Shown: positions 8,964 through 17,381 of the stretch, in pieces
Numbering within the stretch: the first letter of the stretch is position 1
Layout of the letters: every line of letters begins with the position of its first letter
Source of the DNA: a bacterium 210917-SL.2.15
GTDB lineage: Bacteria > Bacillota > Clostridia > Oscillospirales > Oscillospiraceae
Reading direction: 5' to 3'
NCBI GenBank assembly: GCA_020555605.1
Contig: JAJCJC010000009.1
Coordinates: forward strand, 1-64,000
Length of the DNA: 64,000 bases
The notes under the pieces: generated by a model
The model's input: only the letters and a program-made list of their open reading frames with translations
Database searches by the model: none
Told to the model about the DNA's origin: nothing
Translations under genes and position numbers: made by a program

Positions 8964-10144
8964 TGGAAAACCAGGAACTGATGGCCCGGGATGCGCAATG
9001 CGTCATGCAGACCTACGGCCGCTTCCCCATCGCCATTGATCACGGCCAAGGCGCGCTGCTGTACGATGTGGAGGGCCGGGAATATGTGGATTTCACCTCC
9101 GGCATCGGTGTCAACTGCCTGGGCTACGGCAACTGGCAGTGGGCCAGCGCCGTGGGCGCACAGGCTTTGCGCTTGGCTCATGTGTCCAATTTGTTCTACA
9201 GTGAACCGTATATTGCGCTGGCCGAGCAGCTGTGCGCGCGTTCCGGGCTGAGCGCGGCTTTTTTTGCCAACGGCGGCGGCGAGGCCAACGAAGGCATGAT
9301 TAAGCTGGCCAGAAAATACAGCTTTGATAAGTACAGCCATGGCCGGAGCACCATCATCACGCTGAACAATTCTTTTCACGGCCGCACTGTCACCACCTTG
9401 TCAGCCACGGGCCAGGCGGTGTTCCACCAGTATTTTTTCCCCTTTACCGAGGGCTTCCGCTATGCCGATGCCAACGACATTGACTCCATCCGCGATGCCG
9501 GAGGCGACGATGTGTGCGCCGTGATGCTGGAGTTGGTACAGGGCGAGGGCGGCGTATACCCTATGGAACAGGAGTTTGTACACCAGCTGGCGGTGCTGTG
9601 TGCCGAAAACGACTGGTTGCTGTTGGTGGATGAGGTGCAGACCGGCATCGGTCGCACGGGCACCTTGTTCGCCTATCAGCAGTACGGCATTCTGCCAGAT
9701 GTTGTCTCCTTTGCCAAGGGCATCGGCGGCGGTTTGCCGCTGGGCGGTATCCTGGCTAATGAAAAATGCCGCACTGTGCTGGGACCGGGGATGCACGCTA
9801 CCACCTTCGGCGGAAATCCGGTTTCCTGTGCCGGTGGCTGTGCTGTGCTGGAACAGCTCAGTGACGATGTGCTGGAAGAAGTGAAAATCAAGGGCGAGCT
9901 GATCCGGGACTATATTGAGGGGATGCACAGCCCTTACGTTGCCGGCGTGCGGGGACTGGGGCTGATGATCGGCATACAGCTGACGGGTATCTCCCATAAA
10001 GAGTTGGCGCAGCGCTGTATCGACCGGGGGCTTTTGGTGTTGACGGCAGGAAAAGATACACTTCGTTTGCTGCCGCCGCTGACCATTACCAGGGAAGAGA
10101 TCCTTCGCGGACTGGATATTCTGCGCAGTGTCTTGTGTGAATAA
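8963..10144 (+). CDS. argD: Acetylornithine aminotransferase
   Basis: A PLP-dependent class-III transaminase (393 residues) that makes N-acetylornithine from the semialdehyde. The PLP lysine is K252 in SFAKGIGGGLPLGG, and DEVQTGIGRTG is at 223-233. The usual NSGAEANE reads NGGGEANE here. It is the last gene of the operon, one base overlapping argB and followed by a strong terminator. argF/argI (ornithine carbamoyltransferase) is absent from the window, and so is carB. Confidence 0.94.
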   Translation: MENQELMARDAQCVMQTYGRFPIAIDHGQGALLYDVEGREYVDFTSGIGVNCLGYGNWQWASAVGAQALRLAHVSNLFYSEPYIALAEQLCARSGLSAAFFANGGGEANEGMIKLARKYSFDKYSHGRSTIITLNNSFHGRTVTTLSATGQAVFHQYFFPFTEGFRYADANDIDSIRDAGGDDVCAVMLELVQGEGGVYPMEQEFVHQLAVLCAENDWLLLVDEVQTGIGRTGTLFAYQQYGILPDVVSFAKGIGGGLPLGGILANEKCRTVLGPGMHATTFGGNPVSCAGGCAVLEQLSDDVLEEVKIKGELIRDYIEGMHSPYVAGVRGLGLMIGIQLTGISHKELAQRCIDRGLLVLTAGKDTLRLLPPLTITREEILRGLDILRSVLCE

Positions 10145-10162
10145 AAAGCGGAAAATGTATTC

Positions 10163-10204
10163 AGCCATCCGGAAACTATTATGTTTCCGGGTGGCTTTTT
10201 CTTT
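10163..10204 (+). terminator. Terminator of the arg operon
   Basis: A 14-bp stem (10163-10176 with 10183-10196, one wobble) with a six-base loop and a T-rich tail (TTTTTCTTTT). Confidence 0.92.
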
Positions 10205-10205
10205 T

Positions 10206-10550
10206 ATGGACGCAAGAAAAAACTACTTAGTAAAAATTGAATATCCAATTTCTCCCATTTCATGTCTACCGGATGTCTACCAGAATGGGGGGCGGAAGTG
10301 ATTAGAGCGCAGGGGGTGGAAAGAGAGCAGCGGAAGTGTCTGTCAGAGAAATGTCTACCAAATTAAAAATCACTGTGTTTGGTAGTCCCCGGAAAGGCCG
10401 CTGTGGTGCGGCTTTCCGGGGATTCTGCGTTGTAATCAAGGGAAGCTATGCGGTATTTATAACCCGAAATTTTGGAGGGAAAACGGGCTGTTTGTGCCAA
10501 ATCAAATCACTTTTTGGAGCGAAACGATCAAAAGGGAGGACTACCGAACC
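10206..10550 (+). other. Gene-free leader with repeats and two hairpins
   Basis: About 345 bases with no convincing gene. The nonamer ATGTCTACC occurs three times (10262-10270, 10273-10281, 10351-10359). Two hairpins follow: CTACCAAA/TTTGGTAG (10355-10362 with 10379-10386) and a GC-rich one (TCCCCGGAAAG.CCGC, about 10386-10422) with no T tract. The region leads into the SLH remnant, so it may be its structured 5' leader. No riboswitch class was recognised. Confidence 0.4.
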
Positions 10551-11322
10551 ATGAAGAATCTGAAAAAGGTTCTGTCCCTGGTGTTGGCGCTGGCCATGGC
10601 ATTGAGCCTGATGACCGCCGCCTTCGCCGCGGACGCAAGTGACTACAAGGATTACTCCAAAGTCACTTACAAAGAGGCGGTCGATGTTATGACTGTGGCA
10701 GGTATTTTCAATGGCGGCGACGGCAACAACATCGGCACCTATTACGATGCTTATGACGATTCTGACAAGAACGAACTGCCCGGCTTTGACACCAGCATCT
10801 ATGAGGAAGGCACCGTTCTGGCTGTGGCCATGAACGGCAAGAAGGCTGTTGCCAGCTATGTGGCCGATGTGGTCACCGAGACGCCCACTTCCGTGAAGGA
10901 AGCTATTAACGGCAACATCACTATCGACGGCGCCAAATACAACTATGCAGGCGAACCCGCCGGCAACTATTGCTAAGGGCTATGTCATTGCCGTTGACGG
11001 CGCTTGCGCAGCTAACCTCGAGGACATTTGCTACGTCACTGCTATCTACAGGGATGTTGTTGGCGGAGAAGATGTCTACTATGCACAGTGCGTTTCCTCC
11101 GAAGGCAAAGTTGATTCTGTTGAAGTCGAAAAGGGAGCTTTGCAGGTGGCAGGTTTTGAAGCCGCAAAGGATGCACTGTGACCACCAAGGTTTCCGACGG
11201 CGATCATGCGGGCCTGTATGAGTTCACTGATAAGAAAGTTGCCCCCACCGCTACGGCAGAAGAGCGGCGTGGACGCCAAGGGCCAGAGCGCTGTAGAAGA
11301 CGGAGAAGGCGGTGCAATATAA
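10551..11322 (+). pseudogene. SLH-type surface protein, broken by three frameshifts
   Basis: It starts with a good signal peptide (MKNLKKVLSLVLALAMAL...TAAFA) and one SLH-like segment (VTYKEAVDVMTVAGIFNGG, near residues 35-53), then jumps into a beta-rich middle region. The frame breaks at about 10970 (extra T; the next frame continues AKGYVIAVDG), at about 11180 (one base missing; continues TTKVSDGDHAGLYEF) and at about 11262 (continues GVDAKGQSAVEDGEGG, stop at 11320-11322). Intact relatives are far longer and carry several SLH repeats that anchor them to the cell wall. The absence of the other repeats suggests an internal deletion as well. Confidence 0.75.
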
Positions 11323-11350
11323 AAAAAGCTCCCGCCATGAGGCGGGAGCT
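11321..11350 (-). terminator. Terminator of the YitT gene
   Basis: A ten-bp stem (AGCTCCCGCC/GGCGGGAGCT, 11327-11350) followed on the minus strand by T7. Confidence 0.85.
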
Positions 11351-11358
11351 CGGAAAGA

Positions 11359-12240
11359 TCAGATTTTGGCGCGGTAGTTTCCGTGCACCCGAACGCCCTC
11401 GTCAGTGACGAGAAAGGCGTCGGGATCAATTTCCAGCATAGCGTGCCGGAAGTCCTCCAACTCGTATTTGGACATGCAGATGCACATTACGTTGGTTTCA
11501 TTGTGCTGATAAGCGCCGGTGGCGGGCCAGTAGGTCACAGAGCGGTGCAGGGTACCCGTTACATAGTCCCGCAGGGCGTCGTCCTGGCGTTTGCTGAAAA
11601 CCCAGACCATGACGGCGATATTCTGCTGGTGCAGACGGTCTGCAATCAGGCCGCAGAAGACGGAGTAAATAATGGAATAAATGGCCACCTGGGGGCTGAA
11701 CAAAATCAGGCAAATGATATAAAGCGTGGTATTAAAGGTCATATTGATGCGTCCCACGGACATGCCGGGGGCCTTTTTCATGAGGTACACGCCCAGGATA
11801 TCCATACCACCGGACGAGCCGCCGTCATACAGCATCAGGCCGATGCCGGCGCCGGCAATCATGCCGCCGAGGATGGAGGAGGCCAGCACATCGTAAAGAA
11901 TGGGTTCGGCAGGTGGGGTCAGCAGACTGAGAAATGCGGTGTTGCACACGGTGCACAGCAGTGATTTGAGGCCGAAGTGCCCCGAGATGGAGCGGAACGC
12001 GATCAGATACACCGGGATATTCAAGGCGAAATAAATCAGGCCGGCCACATCAAGACTGCCGAAATCCAGTCCCACTTCGGTGATCAGCAGGGTGCGGATG
12101 ATCTGCCCGACACCGAGAAAGCCGCCGGTATACAGTCCGGCGGGGGTGACAAAATAGTTGATGCCGACAGAATAAATCAGGCTGCCCAGCACCGCGAGGG
12201 CAATGCGGGTTCCGCGATGGCGCGTGGTATTGTAAAGCAT
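11359..12240 (-). CDS. YitT family membrane protein (DUF161 + DUF2179)
   Basis: 293 residues. The N-terminal two thirds hold about five or six membrane helices with the YitT signatures GLYTGGFLGVGQII (35-48) and GGSSGGMDILG (about 140-150). The C-terminal DUF2179 domain (from about residue 205) is a soluble, likely ligand-sensing part. The function of the family is not established. It is a single gene with a terminator on each side. Confidence 0.85.
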   Translation of the reverse strand: MLYNTTRHRGTRIALAVLGSLIYSVGINYFVTPAGLYTGGFLGVGQIIRTLLITEVGLDFGSLDVAGLIYFALNIPVYLIAFRSISGHFGLKSLLCTVCNTAFLSLLTPPAEPILYDVLASSILGGMIAGAGIGLMLYDGGSSGGMDILGVYLMKKAPGMSVGRINMTFNTTLYIICLILFSPQVAIYSIIYSVFCGLIADRLHQQNIAVMVWVFSKRQDDALRDYVTGTLHRSVTYWPATGAYQHNETNVMCICMSKYELEDFRHAMLEIDPDAFLVTDEGVRVHGNYRAKI

Positions 12241-12301
12241 GATGGAGGCCTCCTTTGCCAGTTTGCATTATAGCAAAAAGCGATGGGGGATGCAATAAAA
12301 G

Positions 12302-12333
12302 AAATGGGAGGGACGCTTGTCCCTCCCATTTTC
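12302..12333. terminator. Terminator of the small sigma-like operon
   Basis: Hairpin AATGGGAGGGAC/GTCCCTCCCATT (12303-12314 with 12319-12330) with A-rich and T-rich flanks. It serves the minus-strand operon ending at 12334. Confidence 0.75.
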
Positions 12334-12630
12334 TTAGAGTGCATAGCGCAGGCATCGCTTCAGGCGCTGTTTCGCCCGGGTGATGGTGCGCGACACTGTG
12401 GATTTGGAAATGCCCAGGGCGTGGCCCACGGCCTCCATAGTCATTTCTTCTTCAAAGTACAGCCGCAGCACCTGGGCCTGCCGCTCGGTCAATTCCTCCC
12501 GCCGGGCAATGCGCAGGTTGCGCTTGAGACGGGATACGGCCTCGTCGTTGTCCGACGCCACGGCGCGCATATAGGCGGCCATATCGCTACTCAGTGTGTT
12601 GCGCCGCCGATCATAGGGTATACTTTTCAT
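12334..12630 (-). CDS. Sigma-70 region-4-like helix-turn-helix protein
   Basis: 98 residues. From about residue 45, ELTERQAQVLRLYFEEE, then a helix-turn-helix (EAVGHALGISKSTVSRT) and a basic end (RAKQRLKRCLRYAL). This is region 4 of a sigma factor (the -35 reader) without region 2, so it cannot be a complete sigma on its own. Similar proteins accompany mobile and phage-like loci in Clostridia. It is the third gene of a three-gene operon and overlaps the preceding gene by 20 bases. Confidence 0.7.
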   Translation of the reverse strand: MKSIPYDRRRNTLSSDMAAYMRAVASDNDEAVSRLKRNLRIARREELTERQAQVLRLYFEEEMTMEAVGHALGISKSTVSRTITRAKQRLKRCLRYAL

Positions 12631-12844
12631 TCTTGTGATACCTCCTGTCGTAATAATTCCGTGTCAGTACGGCGAGCTCCCTGGCCTCCTGCAACAGGGG
12701 GCGCAGTTCCAGGATTCGCCGCTCCAGGCGGTGCCGGCGCTCCGGATCCTCGGTTTCCCGCGCCGCCAGACGCAGCTGCTTCATGCGCAGCGACAGGGCG
12801 TCGGCGTGGGCTTTGTATTCATAAGACAACTCGCGTAGTGTCAT
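12611..12844 (-). CDS. Small charged coiled-coil protein, unknown
   Basis: 77 residues, rich in R, E and L with heptad-like spacing (LSLRMKQLRLAARE...RRHRLERRILELRPL), so probably a coiled coil. The start has GGAGG seven bases upstream and overlaps the previous stop (ATGA). Its partner is probably the sigma-like protein encoded next. No function is recognised. Confidence 0.65.
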   Translation of the reverse strand: MTLRELSYEYKAHADALSLRMKQLRLAARETEDPERRHRLERRILELRPLLQEARELAVLTRNYYDRRYHKNEKYTL

Positions 12845-13044
12845 AACATCCTCCATTCTCTGCCGCTGAGGCGGAAGGAACGGTATTCCTCCTGGGCGAA
12901 GCCGGGCAGACAGTCTTCGCACACAACACAGCCGTTGACGGCGTAAAATTCGTCTCCATCGTAAAGCGCCGCGCCGCAGCGGTCACAGTGGGCGATCGCA
13001 CAGGCGCGCTGCGGATCGGCGTTTACAGAGGTTCGAACGGGCAA
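12841..13044 (-). CDS. Small zinc-ribbon protein, unknown (TTG start)
   Basis: 67 residues with two CxxC pairs (CDRCG at 20-24 and CVVCEDC at 39-45), a likely zinc ribbon. The chosen TTG at 13042-13044 has a clear AAAGGAAG site nine bases upstream; an ATG at 13090-13092 in the same frame lacks one. First gene of the small operon that ends with the sigma-like protein. Confidence 0.6.
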   Translation of the reverse strand: MPVRTSVNADPQRACAIAHCDRCGAALYDGDEFYAVNGCVVCEDCLPGFAQEEYRSFRLSGREWRML

Positions 13045-13099
13045 AGAAATGCACTTCCTTTCCGGTTGAAAAAAACAACGTAAAAATTTCATATTTTTC

Positions 13100-13128
13100 T
13101 TGACAAAGGGGCTGCTTTCTGATAAACT
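13100..13128 (+). promoter_or_regulatory. tRNA operon promoter
   Basis: TTGACA (13100-13105) and TAAACT (13123-13128) are spaced by 17 bp, about 20 bases before tRNA-Thr. Confidence 0.8.
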
Positions 13129-13147
13129 AATCACTGCTGTTGGATGC

Positions 13148-13223
13148 GCTGGTGTAGCTCAGTTGGTAGAGCAGCTGATTTGTAATCAGCAGGTCGGGGG
13201 TTCAAGTCCGTCCACCAGCTCCA
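13148..13223 (+). tRNA. tRNA-Thr (anticodon TGT)
   Basis: Acceptor stem GCTGGTG/CACCAGC, anticodon stem GCTGA/TCAGC around loop TTTGTAA, T-loop GGTTCAAGTCC, and a genomically encoded CCA at 13221-13223. It reads ACN threonine codons, mainly ACA. Co-transcribed with tRNA-Tyr. Confidence 0.95.
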
Positions 13224-13232
13224 AATTCATAT

Positions 13233-13317
13233 GGGGGAATTCCCGAGTGGCCAAAGGGGACAGACTGTAAATCTGCTGGCTTCGCCTTCGGTGGTTCGAA
13301 TCCACCTTCCCCCACCA
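13233..13317 (+). tRNA. tRNA-Tyr (anticodon GTA)
   Basis: Acceptor stem GGGGGAA/TTCCCCC, anticodon loop ACTGTAAAT with GTA, a long class-II variable arm, and encoded CCA at 13315-13317. Lies nine bases after tRNA-Thr. Confidence 0.95.
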
Positions 13318-13318
13318 G

Positions 13319-13352
13319 GAACCGATCGCTGCAAAGCGGTCGGTTCTTTTTT
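13319..13352 (+). terminator. Terminator of the tRNA operon
   Basis: A 12-bp stem (GAACCGATCGCT with AGCGGTCGGTTC, one wobble) with a GCAA loop and T6. Confidence 0.9.
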
Positions 13353-13431
13353 GTTTGCGGGAAAACGAATGATCAGAGACCCTGTTGAAAGATTGAGACA
13401 ATTATTAGGTGGAATTGGAACGGTGTTTGTC

Positions 13432-13543
13432 CAAGTTTTCTGGCGGTAAAATGATAATAGCACAAATGTTCTGGAATTGTCAAGGGATAAATCCAGAAAA
13501 CTTGTGCTTTTTCGTTGACAGAAAGGAACAGTCCCAGTACAAT
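13432..13543 (+). promoter_or_regulatory. Promoter and repeated half-site operator of the S24 repressor
   Basis: The promoter is TTGACA (13515-13520), 17 bp, TACAAT (13538-13543). Upstream, the 12-mer CAAGTTTTCTGG (13432-13443) recurs as its exact reverse complement at 13493-13504, and a diverged copy (CAAATGTTCTGG) lies at 13463-13474. These inverted copies just before the -35 are the natural binding sites for the repressor encoded next, that is, autoregulation. Confidence 0.6.
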
Positions 13544-13568
13544 GGAAGCAGGAAAGGGTGTGCAGGCC

Positions 13569-14324
13569 ATGAGCTTTGGAGAGCGGCTGCGCCGCAGGCG
13601 CGAAGAAAAAGGCATGACTCAGCAGCAGCTGGCACAGCAGTTGGGCATCAGCAAGTCTGCCGTGGGCAATTATGAGACTGGCGTCAGCATGCCGCGGGAA
13701 GATGTGTTGCTGCGGCTGTTTTCCGCGCTGGATGCAGAGCCGAACTATCTGTTTCAGGACAGCTTCCACTCCGGCGGCGGAGCGCTGTCCTCCGGCGAAC
13801 AGCAGCTGGTACAGCGTTACCGGGCCTTAAGCGCTAAAGGGAAGGCTGCGATAGGCGCGGTGCTGGAAGCGGCAGAAGAGAAGCATGGAGGTTCGGTGAC
13901 GGTGTTGCCGCCCCCAAAATCGGTGCGGCGCATTCCGCTGTTTGCTTCGCCCGCGGCGGCAGGCTATGCGTCTCCGGTGCTGGGTGAGGAATACGAAATG
14001 ATCGACGATGGCGGGGAGGAAGCCGCCCAATTTGCCGTGCGCATCCGGGGAGATTCCATGGAGCCGCATATCCCGGACGGGTCCATTGTTTATGTAGGCC
14101 GGGAACCGCTGCAAAACGGGGATGTAGGGATTTTCTGCGTGGATGGGGATACTTTCTGTAAACAGTATTACAAGGACGCACTGGGAATCGTGTATCTTTT
14201 TTCCCTAAACCGGGTGCGTGCAGACGCAGATGTGACGTTGCCTCCCAGTTCCGGGCGAACGTTGGCCTGTTTTGGCCGGGTGCTGTTGAAGCAGCGCTTT
14301 CCGCTTCCGGCTGGGGCGTGCTGA
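13569..14324 (+). CDS. XRE/S24 (LexA/CI-like) repressor
   Basis: 251 residues. An N-terminal XRE helix-turn-helix (MTQQQLAQQLGISKSAVGNY, about 21-40) is joined to a C-terminal S24 peptidase-like domain with RGDSMEPHIPDGS (catalytic-type Ser in GDSM) and a later lysine in FCKQYYKD. Such proteins repress until self-cleaved after DNA damage, or sense other signals. The ATG at 13569 follows the transcription start and a GGAAAGG site. No phage genes are adjacent; the neighbouring macrodomain gene is probably co-transcribed. Confidence 0.82.
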   Translation: MSFGERLRRRREEKGMTQQQLAQQLGISKSAVGNYETGVSMPREDVLLRLFSALDAEPNYLFQDSFHSGGGALSSGEQQLVQRYRALSAKGKAAIGAVLEAAEEKHGGSVTVLPPPKSVRRIPLFASPAAAGYASPVLGEEYEMIDDGGEEAAQFAVRIRGDSMEPHIPDGSIVYVGREPLQNGDVGIFCVDGDTFCKQYYKDALGIVYLFSLNRVRADADVTLPPSSGRTLACFGRVLLKQRFPLPAGAC

Positions 14325-14350
14325 GCGCAGAAAAAAGGAGGATGTGAACT

Positions 14351-14860
14351 ATGGGATTGCACGTGGAACGGGGTGATATCACCGCCTATGCGGTGGACGC
14401 GATCGTCAACGCCGCCAACTGCACGCTGCTGGGCGGCGGCGGTGTGGATGGGGCCATTCACCGCGCCGCCGGACCGGAGCTGCTGGCGGAATGCCGGACG
14501 CTGCATGGCTGCCAGACAGGGCAGGCCAAACTCACCAGGGGATACCGACTGCGCGCGAGATATGTGATCCACACGCCGGGACCGGTGTGGTACGGCGGCT
14601 GTAAAGGAGAGGCGCAGGCGCTGCGTGCGTGCTATGAGAACTCTCTGCGCCTGGCGGAGGAATATGGCTGTGAAACGGTGGCCTTTCCCTCGATCAGCAC
14701 CGGAGTGTACCGCTATCCGCTGGATCAGGCGGCGGCGATCGCAGTGGATGCGATCGAAACATTTTTGAAAACGGCCCGCTCTGTGCGCACGGTCACTATG
14801 GTGTGCTTTGACGATGTTACACTTGCAGCGTATCAGGCGGCCCAAGCCGCACGCAGATAA
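14351..14860 (+). CDS. Macrodomain protein (O-acetyl-ADP-ribose deacetylase type)
   Basis: 169 residues forming one macrodomain. The ADP-ribose-binding segments are visible: [20 protein letters not shown] (5-24), [14 protein letters not shown] (28-41) and [11 protein letters not shown]. These match the YmdB/MacroD-type class, which removes ADP-ribose from acidic residues or deacetylates O-acetyl-ADP-ribose. It lies 26 bases after the S24 repressor, with an AAGGAGG site, so it may be under the same control. Confidence 0.85.
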   Translation: MGLHVERGDITAYAVDAIVNAANCTLLGGGGVDGAIHRAAGPELLAECRTLHGCQTGQAKLTRGYRLRARYVIHTPGPVWYGGCKGEAQALRACYENSLRLAEEYGCETVAFPSISTGVYRYPLDQAAAIAVDAIETFLKTARSVRTVTMVCFDDVTLAAYQAAQAARR

Positions 14861-14884
14861 AGCAGCTTCCGCAGCAGACGCGAA

Positions 14885-14922
14885 AAGGCCCCGGCTTTCT
14901 TTAGAAAGCCGGGGCCTTTCGA
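14885..14922. terminator. Hairpin terminator between convergent units
   Basis: A 15-bp GC-rich stem (14885-14899 with 14904-14918), loop TTTA. The T tract is short on both sides. Confidence 0.65.
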
Positions 14923-14955
14923 TTGGGATTGGGAAGGAATATGGAAAACAGGGAT

Positions 14956-15289
14956 TCAGCCCATCATGCAGGCGCCGCCATCGATGACAAAGTGGGCGCC
15001 GGTGACCCAGGTGGCTTCGCCGGAACAGAGGTAGGTGGCGGCGTAGGCGATATCATCGGGTACACCCAAGCGGCCGATGGAGCACACGTTCTTGCACATG
15101 TCTGCCTGGATTTCGGGATTTTCGAGTACGTCTTTGGGCGTCATGTTGGTGGTGACCGGTCCCAGGCAGATGACGCTCAGGCGCACGCCCTGGGGGGAGA
15201 ATTCTCGGCTCAGGTTGCGGGTCATCAAATCCACGGCGGCCTTGAAGGCACCATAGTAATAGGTGTCGCTCTCGGGTTTGCTGGGCCAG
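14956..15289 (-). pseudogene. C-terminal half of a short-chain dehydrogenase
   Basis: It reads WPSKPESDTYYYGAFKAA and then the SDR end, with the catalytic YxxxxK region, SVICLGPVTTNM and the C-terminal VTGAHFVIDGG. The first half, including the glycine-rich NAD motif, is missing. The left part of the frame is replaced by the MFS piece, so this is a deletion product. An internal ATG (15232-15234) could at most give a 92-residue fragment lacking the cofactor site. Confidence 0.8.
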
Positions 15290-15838
15290 TTTTCCTTTTT
15301 CGCCCAGTTCCGGCATCAGTACGCCGCCGACAATGGCGATAATGACCAGGAACACTGCCATCAGGGTGAAGATCATGGTATAGTTTGCGCCCACAAAATT
15401 GGCCACAATCACGGGCACTACGAAACCGCAGATGCCCACGGCGGTGTTGTTCATGCCGCCGGTCGCGCCCACGTCCTCGGGCCCGAATTCGCCGGTCAGA
15501 GGCAGCAGGGGGATGCGGGCCATGTTTACGCCGATGGAGCCGGAAACGATGATGCCGCCCGCAGCCACGAGCACATAAGTCAGAGAGCTGATGGGCAGCA
15601 TATAGGCCAGGTAGAAAAGCACTGCGCCGCCCACGCAGATAACGATATAGGGAAGATTATACCGTCCCACGTTGGAAACGACAATACCTGAGAGGATGCC
15701 GCCGATCAGCAGGCACACGTTGAGCAGCGTGGCCACGCCGCTGGCGGCTGCCGGGGCCATGCCCTTGGCGAGGAACGCGTTAACAAGGTAGCTGTTAAGC
15801 AACAGTGCCGCGCCTACAGACAGACCGCCGCAGATCAT
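15281..15838 (-). pseudogene. C-terminal half of an MFS transporter, joined out of frame to the SDR piece
   Basis: About 185 residues correspond to membrane helices 7-12 of a major facilitator permease (start MICGGLSVGAALLLN, end GGVLMPELGEKGKL). Helices 1-6 are missing, and after KGKLAQ the frame runs into the SDR fragment in the wrong frame. The junction lies at about 15280-15300. A ribosome-like AGGGAAAGG precedes the first ATG, so a truncated product might be made, but half an MFS fold should not transport. Confidence 0.78.
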
Positions 15839-16035
15839 CGTATTTGCCTTTCCCTCTCTATCTGCACTCTGCCTGGCGGCAGCGGAGCGCAGCAGAACCG
15901 GTCTGCCGTGTTCGTGTTCAGTGTATGGAATGGTTTTGCCGCTGTAAAATAAAAAGATATTGTAACGTCAGAGCGAATCTGTTTTGTTATGGATTTAACA
16001 AAAAGAATCTTTGTTCATTGGCACAGAAAAGGAAG
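15839..16035. other. Intergenic DNA upstream of the MFS remnant
   Basis: No gene is seen. The minus-strand frame of the MFS piece stays open for about 120 bases without a start codon, consistent with a lost 5' part. The stretch is otherwise AT-rich next to the terminator at 16036. Confidence 0.4.
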
Positions 16036-16082
16036 AAAAAGTTTCGAATTTTCTGTATTTTCAGGAAGATTCGAAACTTTTT
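16036..16082. terminator. Bidirectional terminator after the LysR gene
   Basis: A perfect 14-bp stem (AAAAAGTTTCGAAT, 16036-16049, with its complement 16069-16082) with A5/T5 ends. Confidence 0.85.
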
Positions 16083-16113
16083 GCTTTATTTGGTTTTGTT
16101 GGGGCGCGGCGCA

Positions 16114-17025
16114 TCAATAGTCCATGGGAATCCGGTTGTCGAGCAGGATGTTGAGAGCCGTACGCACGGCGGGGTTGGTATTGCTGGTAAGATATCCGGC
16201 GCTCATACGGAACATGGGGGGATTGGGCATATCCAGTTCCAAAAAGCACATGTTTCCGGTGATGTTGTTGCGCACGAATTCGGGCACCAGAGCCGCAATA
16301 TTGTCCATGCCCACGGCGAACAGCAGCTCTTCCATGCGGTTGACCTGGTCGAAGGAGGGATTCACCGGTGGCATCAGCCCCAAGCGTTTCCAATCCCGGT
16401 GCATAGCCCGCTGTGTGGCGGGCATGCCGCGCAGATCCACCATGGTGAAGCGTTCATCCACCAGCTTTTCCGGAGGAACACGCTTGTAGGAGGACAAGGG
16501 ATGCTCCGTGGAGCAGATCAGGTAGCTCTTGAATTCTCCCAGGCTATGTACCGTCAGTTCCTCGGCCTCCATCATGTCGTAAGGCCAGCAGATAGCGATA
16601 TCACATTCGCCGCGGCGCAGCCGGTCCACCATGTAGCGGGGAGAGATCAGGTTGACTGTGAGCTTTATAGTGGGGTAATGTGTTTTGAAGTAGCGCAGGC
16701 GGGACATGAAGATCAGCCCCTCGATGCAGCTGGGCACGGCCACTACCACGCTGCCTTCGCCGCCGCTGGAGAGGTTCTGGCTGTGGCGCACGGCATTGTC
16801 GTAGCTGTGGACCACGGCTTTCATCTGCTCGTAAAAATCCCGTCCGGCGGTGGTCAGCTCCACGTTGCGGTTGTTGCGCCGGAAGAGCTGGAAGCCAAGC
16901 TCCTTTTCCATATTGGCAATGTGCTGGCTCATGGCGGTCTGGGTGATAAAGCACTCCTTGGCCGCGCGGGTAAAGTTCAGACATTCTGCCGCGCTGATAA
17001 AGTATTTCAGTCCTCGAATATCCAT
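16114..17025 (-). CDS. LysR-family transcriptional regulator
   Basis: 303 residues. A winged helix-turn-helix (FTRAAKECFITQTAMSQHI, about 18-36) is followed by a LysR substrate-binding domain. The ATG at 17023-17025 has a consensus AAAGGAGG site nine bases upstream. LysR proteins usually control a divergent neighbour; here the neighbours on both sides (MFS/SDR pieces and MATE piece) are broken, so its original target may be lost. The inducer is unknown. Confidence 0.88.
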   Translation of the reverse strand: MDIRGLKYFISAAECLNFTRAAKECFITQTAMSQHIANMEKELGFQLFRRNNRNVELTTAGRDFYEQMKAVVHSYDNAVRHSQNLSSGGEGSVVVAVPSCIEGLIFMSRLRYFKTHYPTIKLTVNLISPRYMVDRLRRGECDIAICWPYDMMEAEELTVHSLGEFKSYLICSTEHPLSSYKRVPPEKLVDERFTMVDLRGMPATQRAMHRDWKRLGLMPPVNPSFDQVNRMEELLFAVGMDNIAALVPEFVRNNITGNMCFLELDMPNPPMFRMSAGYLTSNTNPAVRTALNILLDNRIPMDY

Positions 17026-17381
17026 AGCGCGCCTCCTTTTGCAGCCGATCGAAATCAAAACAGAAAACAAGAAACTATTATGATAATTTATTGTAGCATA
17101 AACAACAAATAAAAGGCAATATTTCGAAGATTGGCAAATCTAACAGATGAAAATGCATTGAATTCACCGAAAACGGACATTAAAAAGCAATTGCAATGAA
17201 AATCAACAGAAACTCTGCTTGTTCAAAAACCGTAAATTAAAAAGCATTTGTTTTCGTGTAAACAGTTTTGTAAATAACGGGGCTGCCGCTGCGTTTGACG
17301 GAGGGAAGTTCCTTCGCTATAGTACGATTGAATGATGGGCGCGGCGCCCCGTCCGCGTGGGAGAGAAGGAAGGCGTTTTGC
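17026..17381. other. AT-rich intergenic region between LysR and the MATE remnant
   Basis: About 355 bases with no gene. It is much more AT-rich than its surroundings, as expected for a LysR-controlled divergent promoter region. A T-N11-A type palindrome cannot be singled out by eye. Confidence 0.35.

Noticed and set aside
10336..10554. A 72-codon frame before the SLH remnant
   Set aside because: It runs through both leader hairpins, has no ribosome site and no domain.
12334..13044. Prophage remnant around the small sigma-like operon
   Set aside because: Three small genes with their own terminator but no integrase, structural or replication gene nearby.
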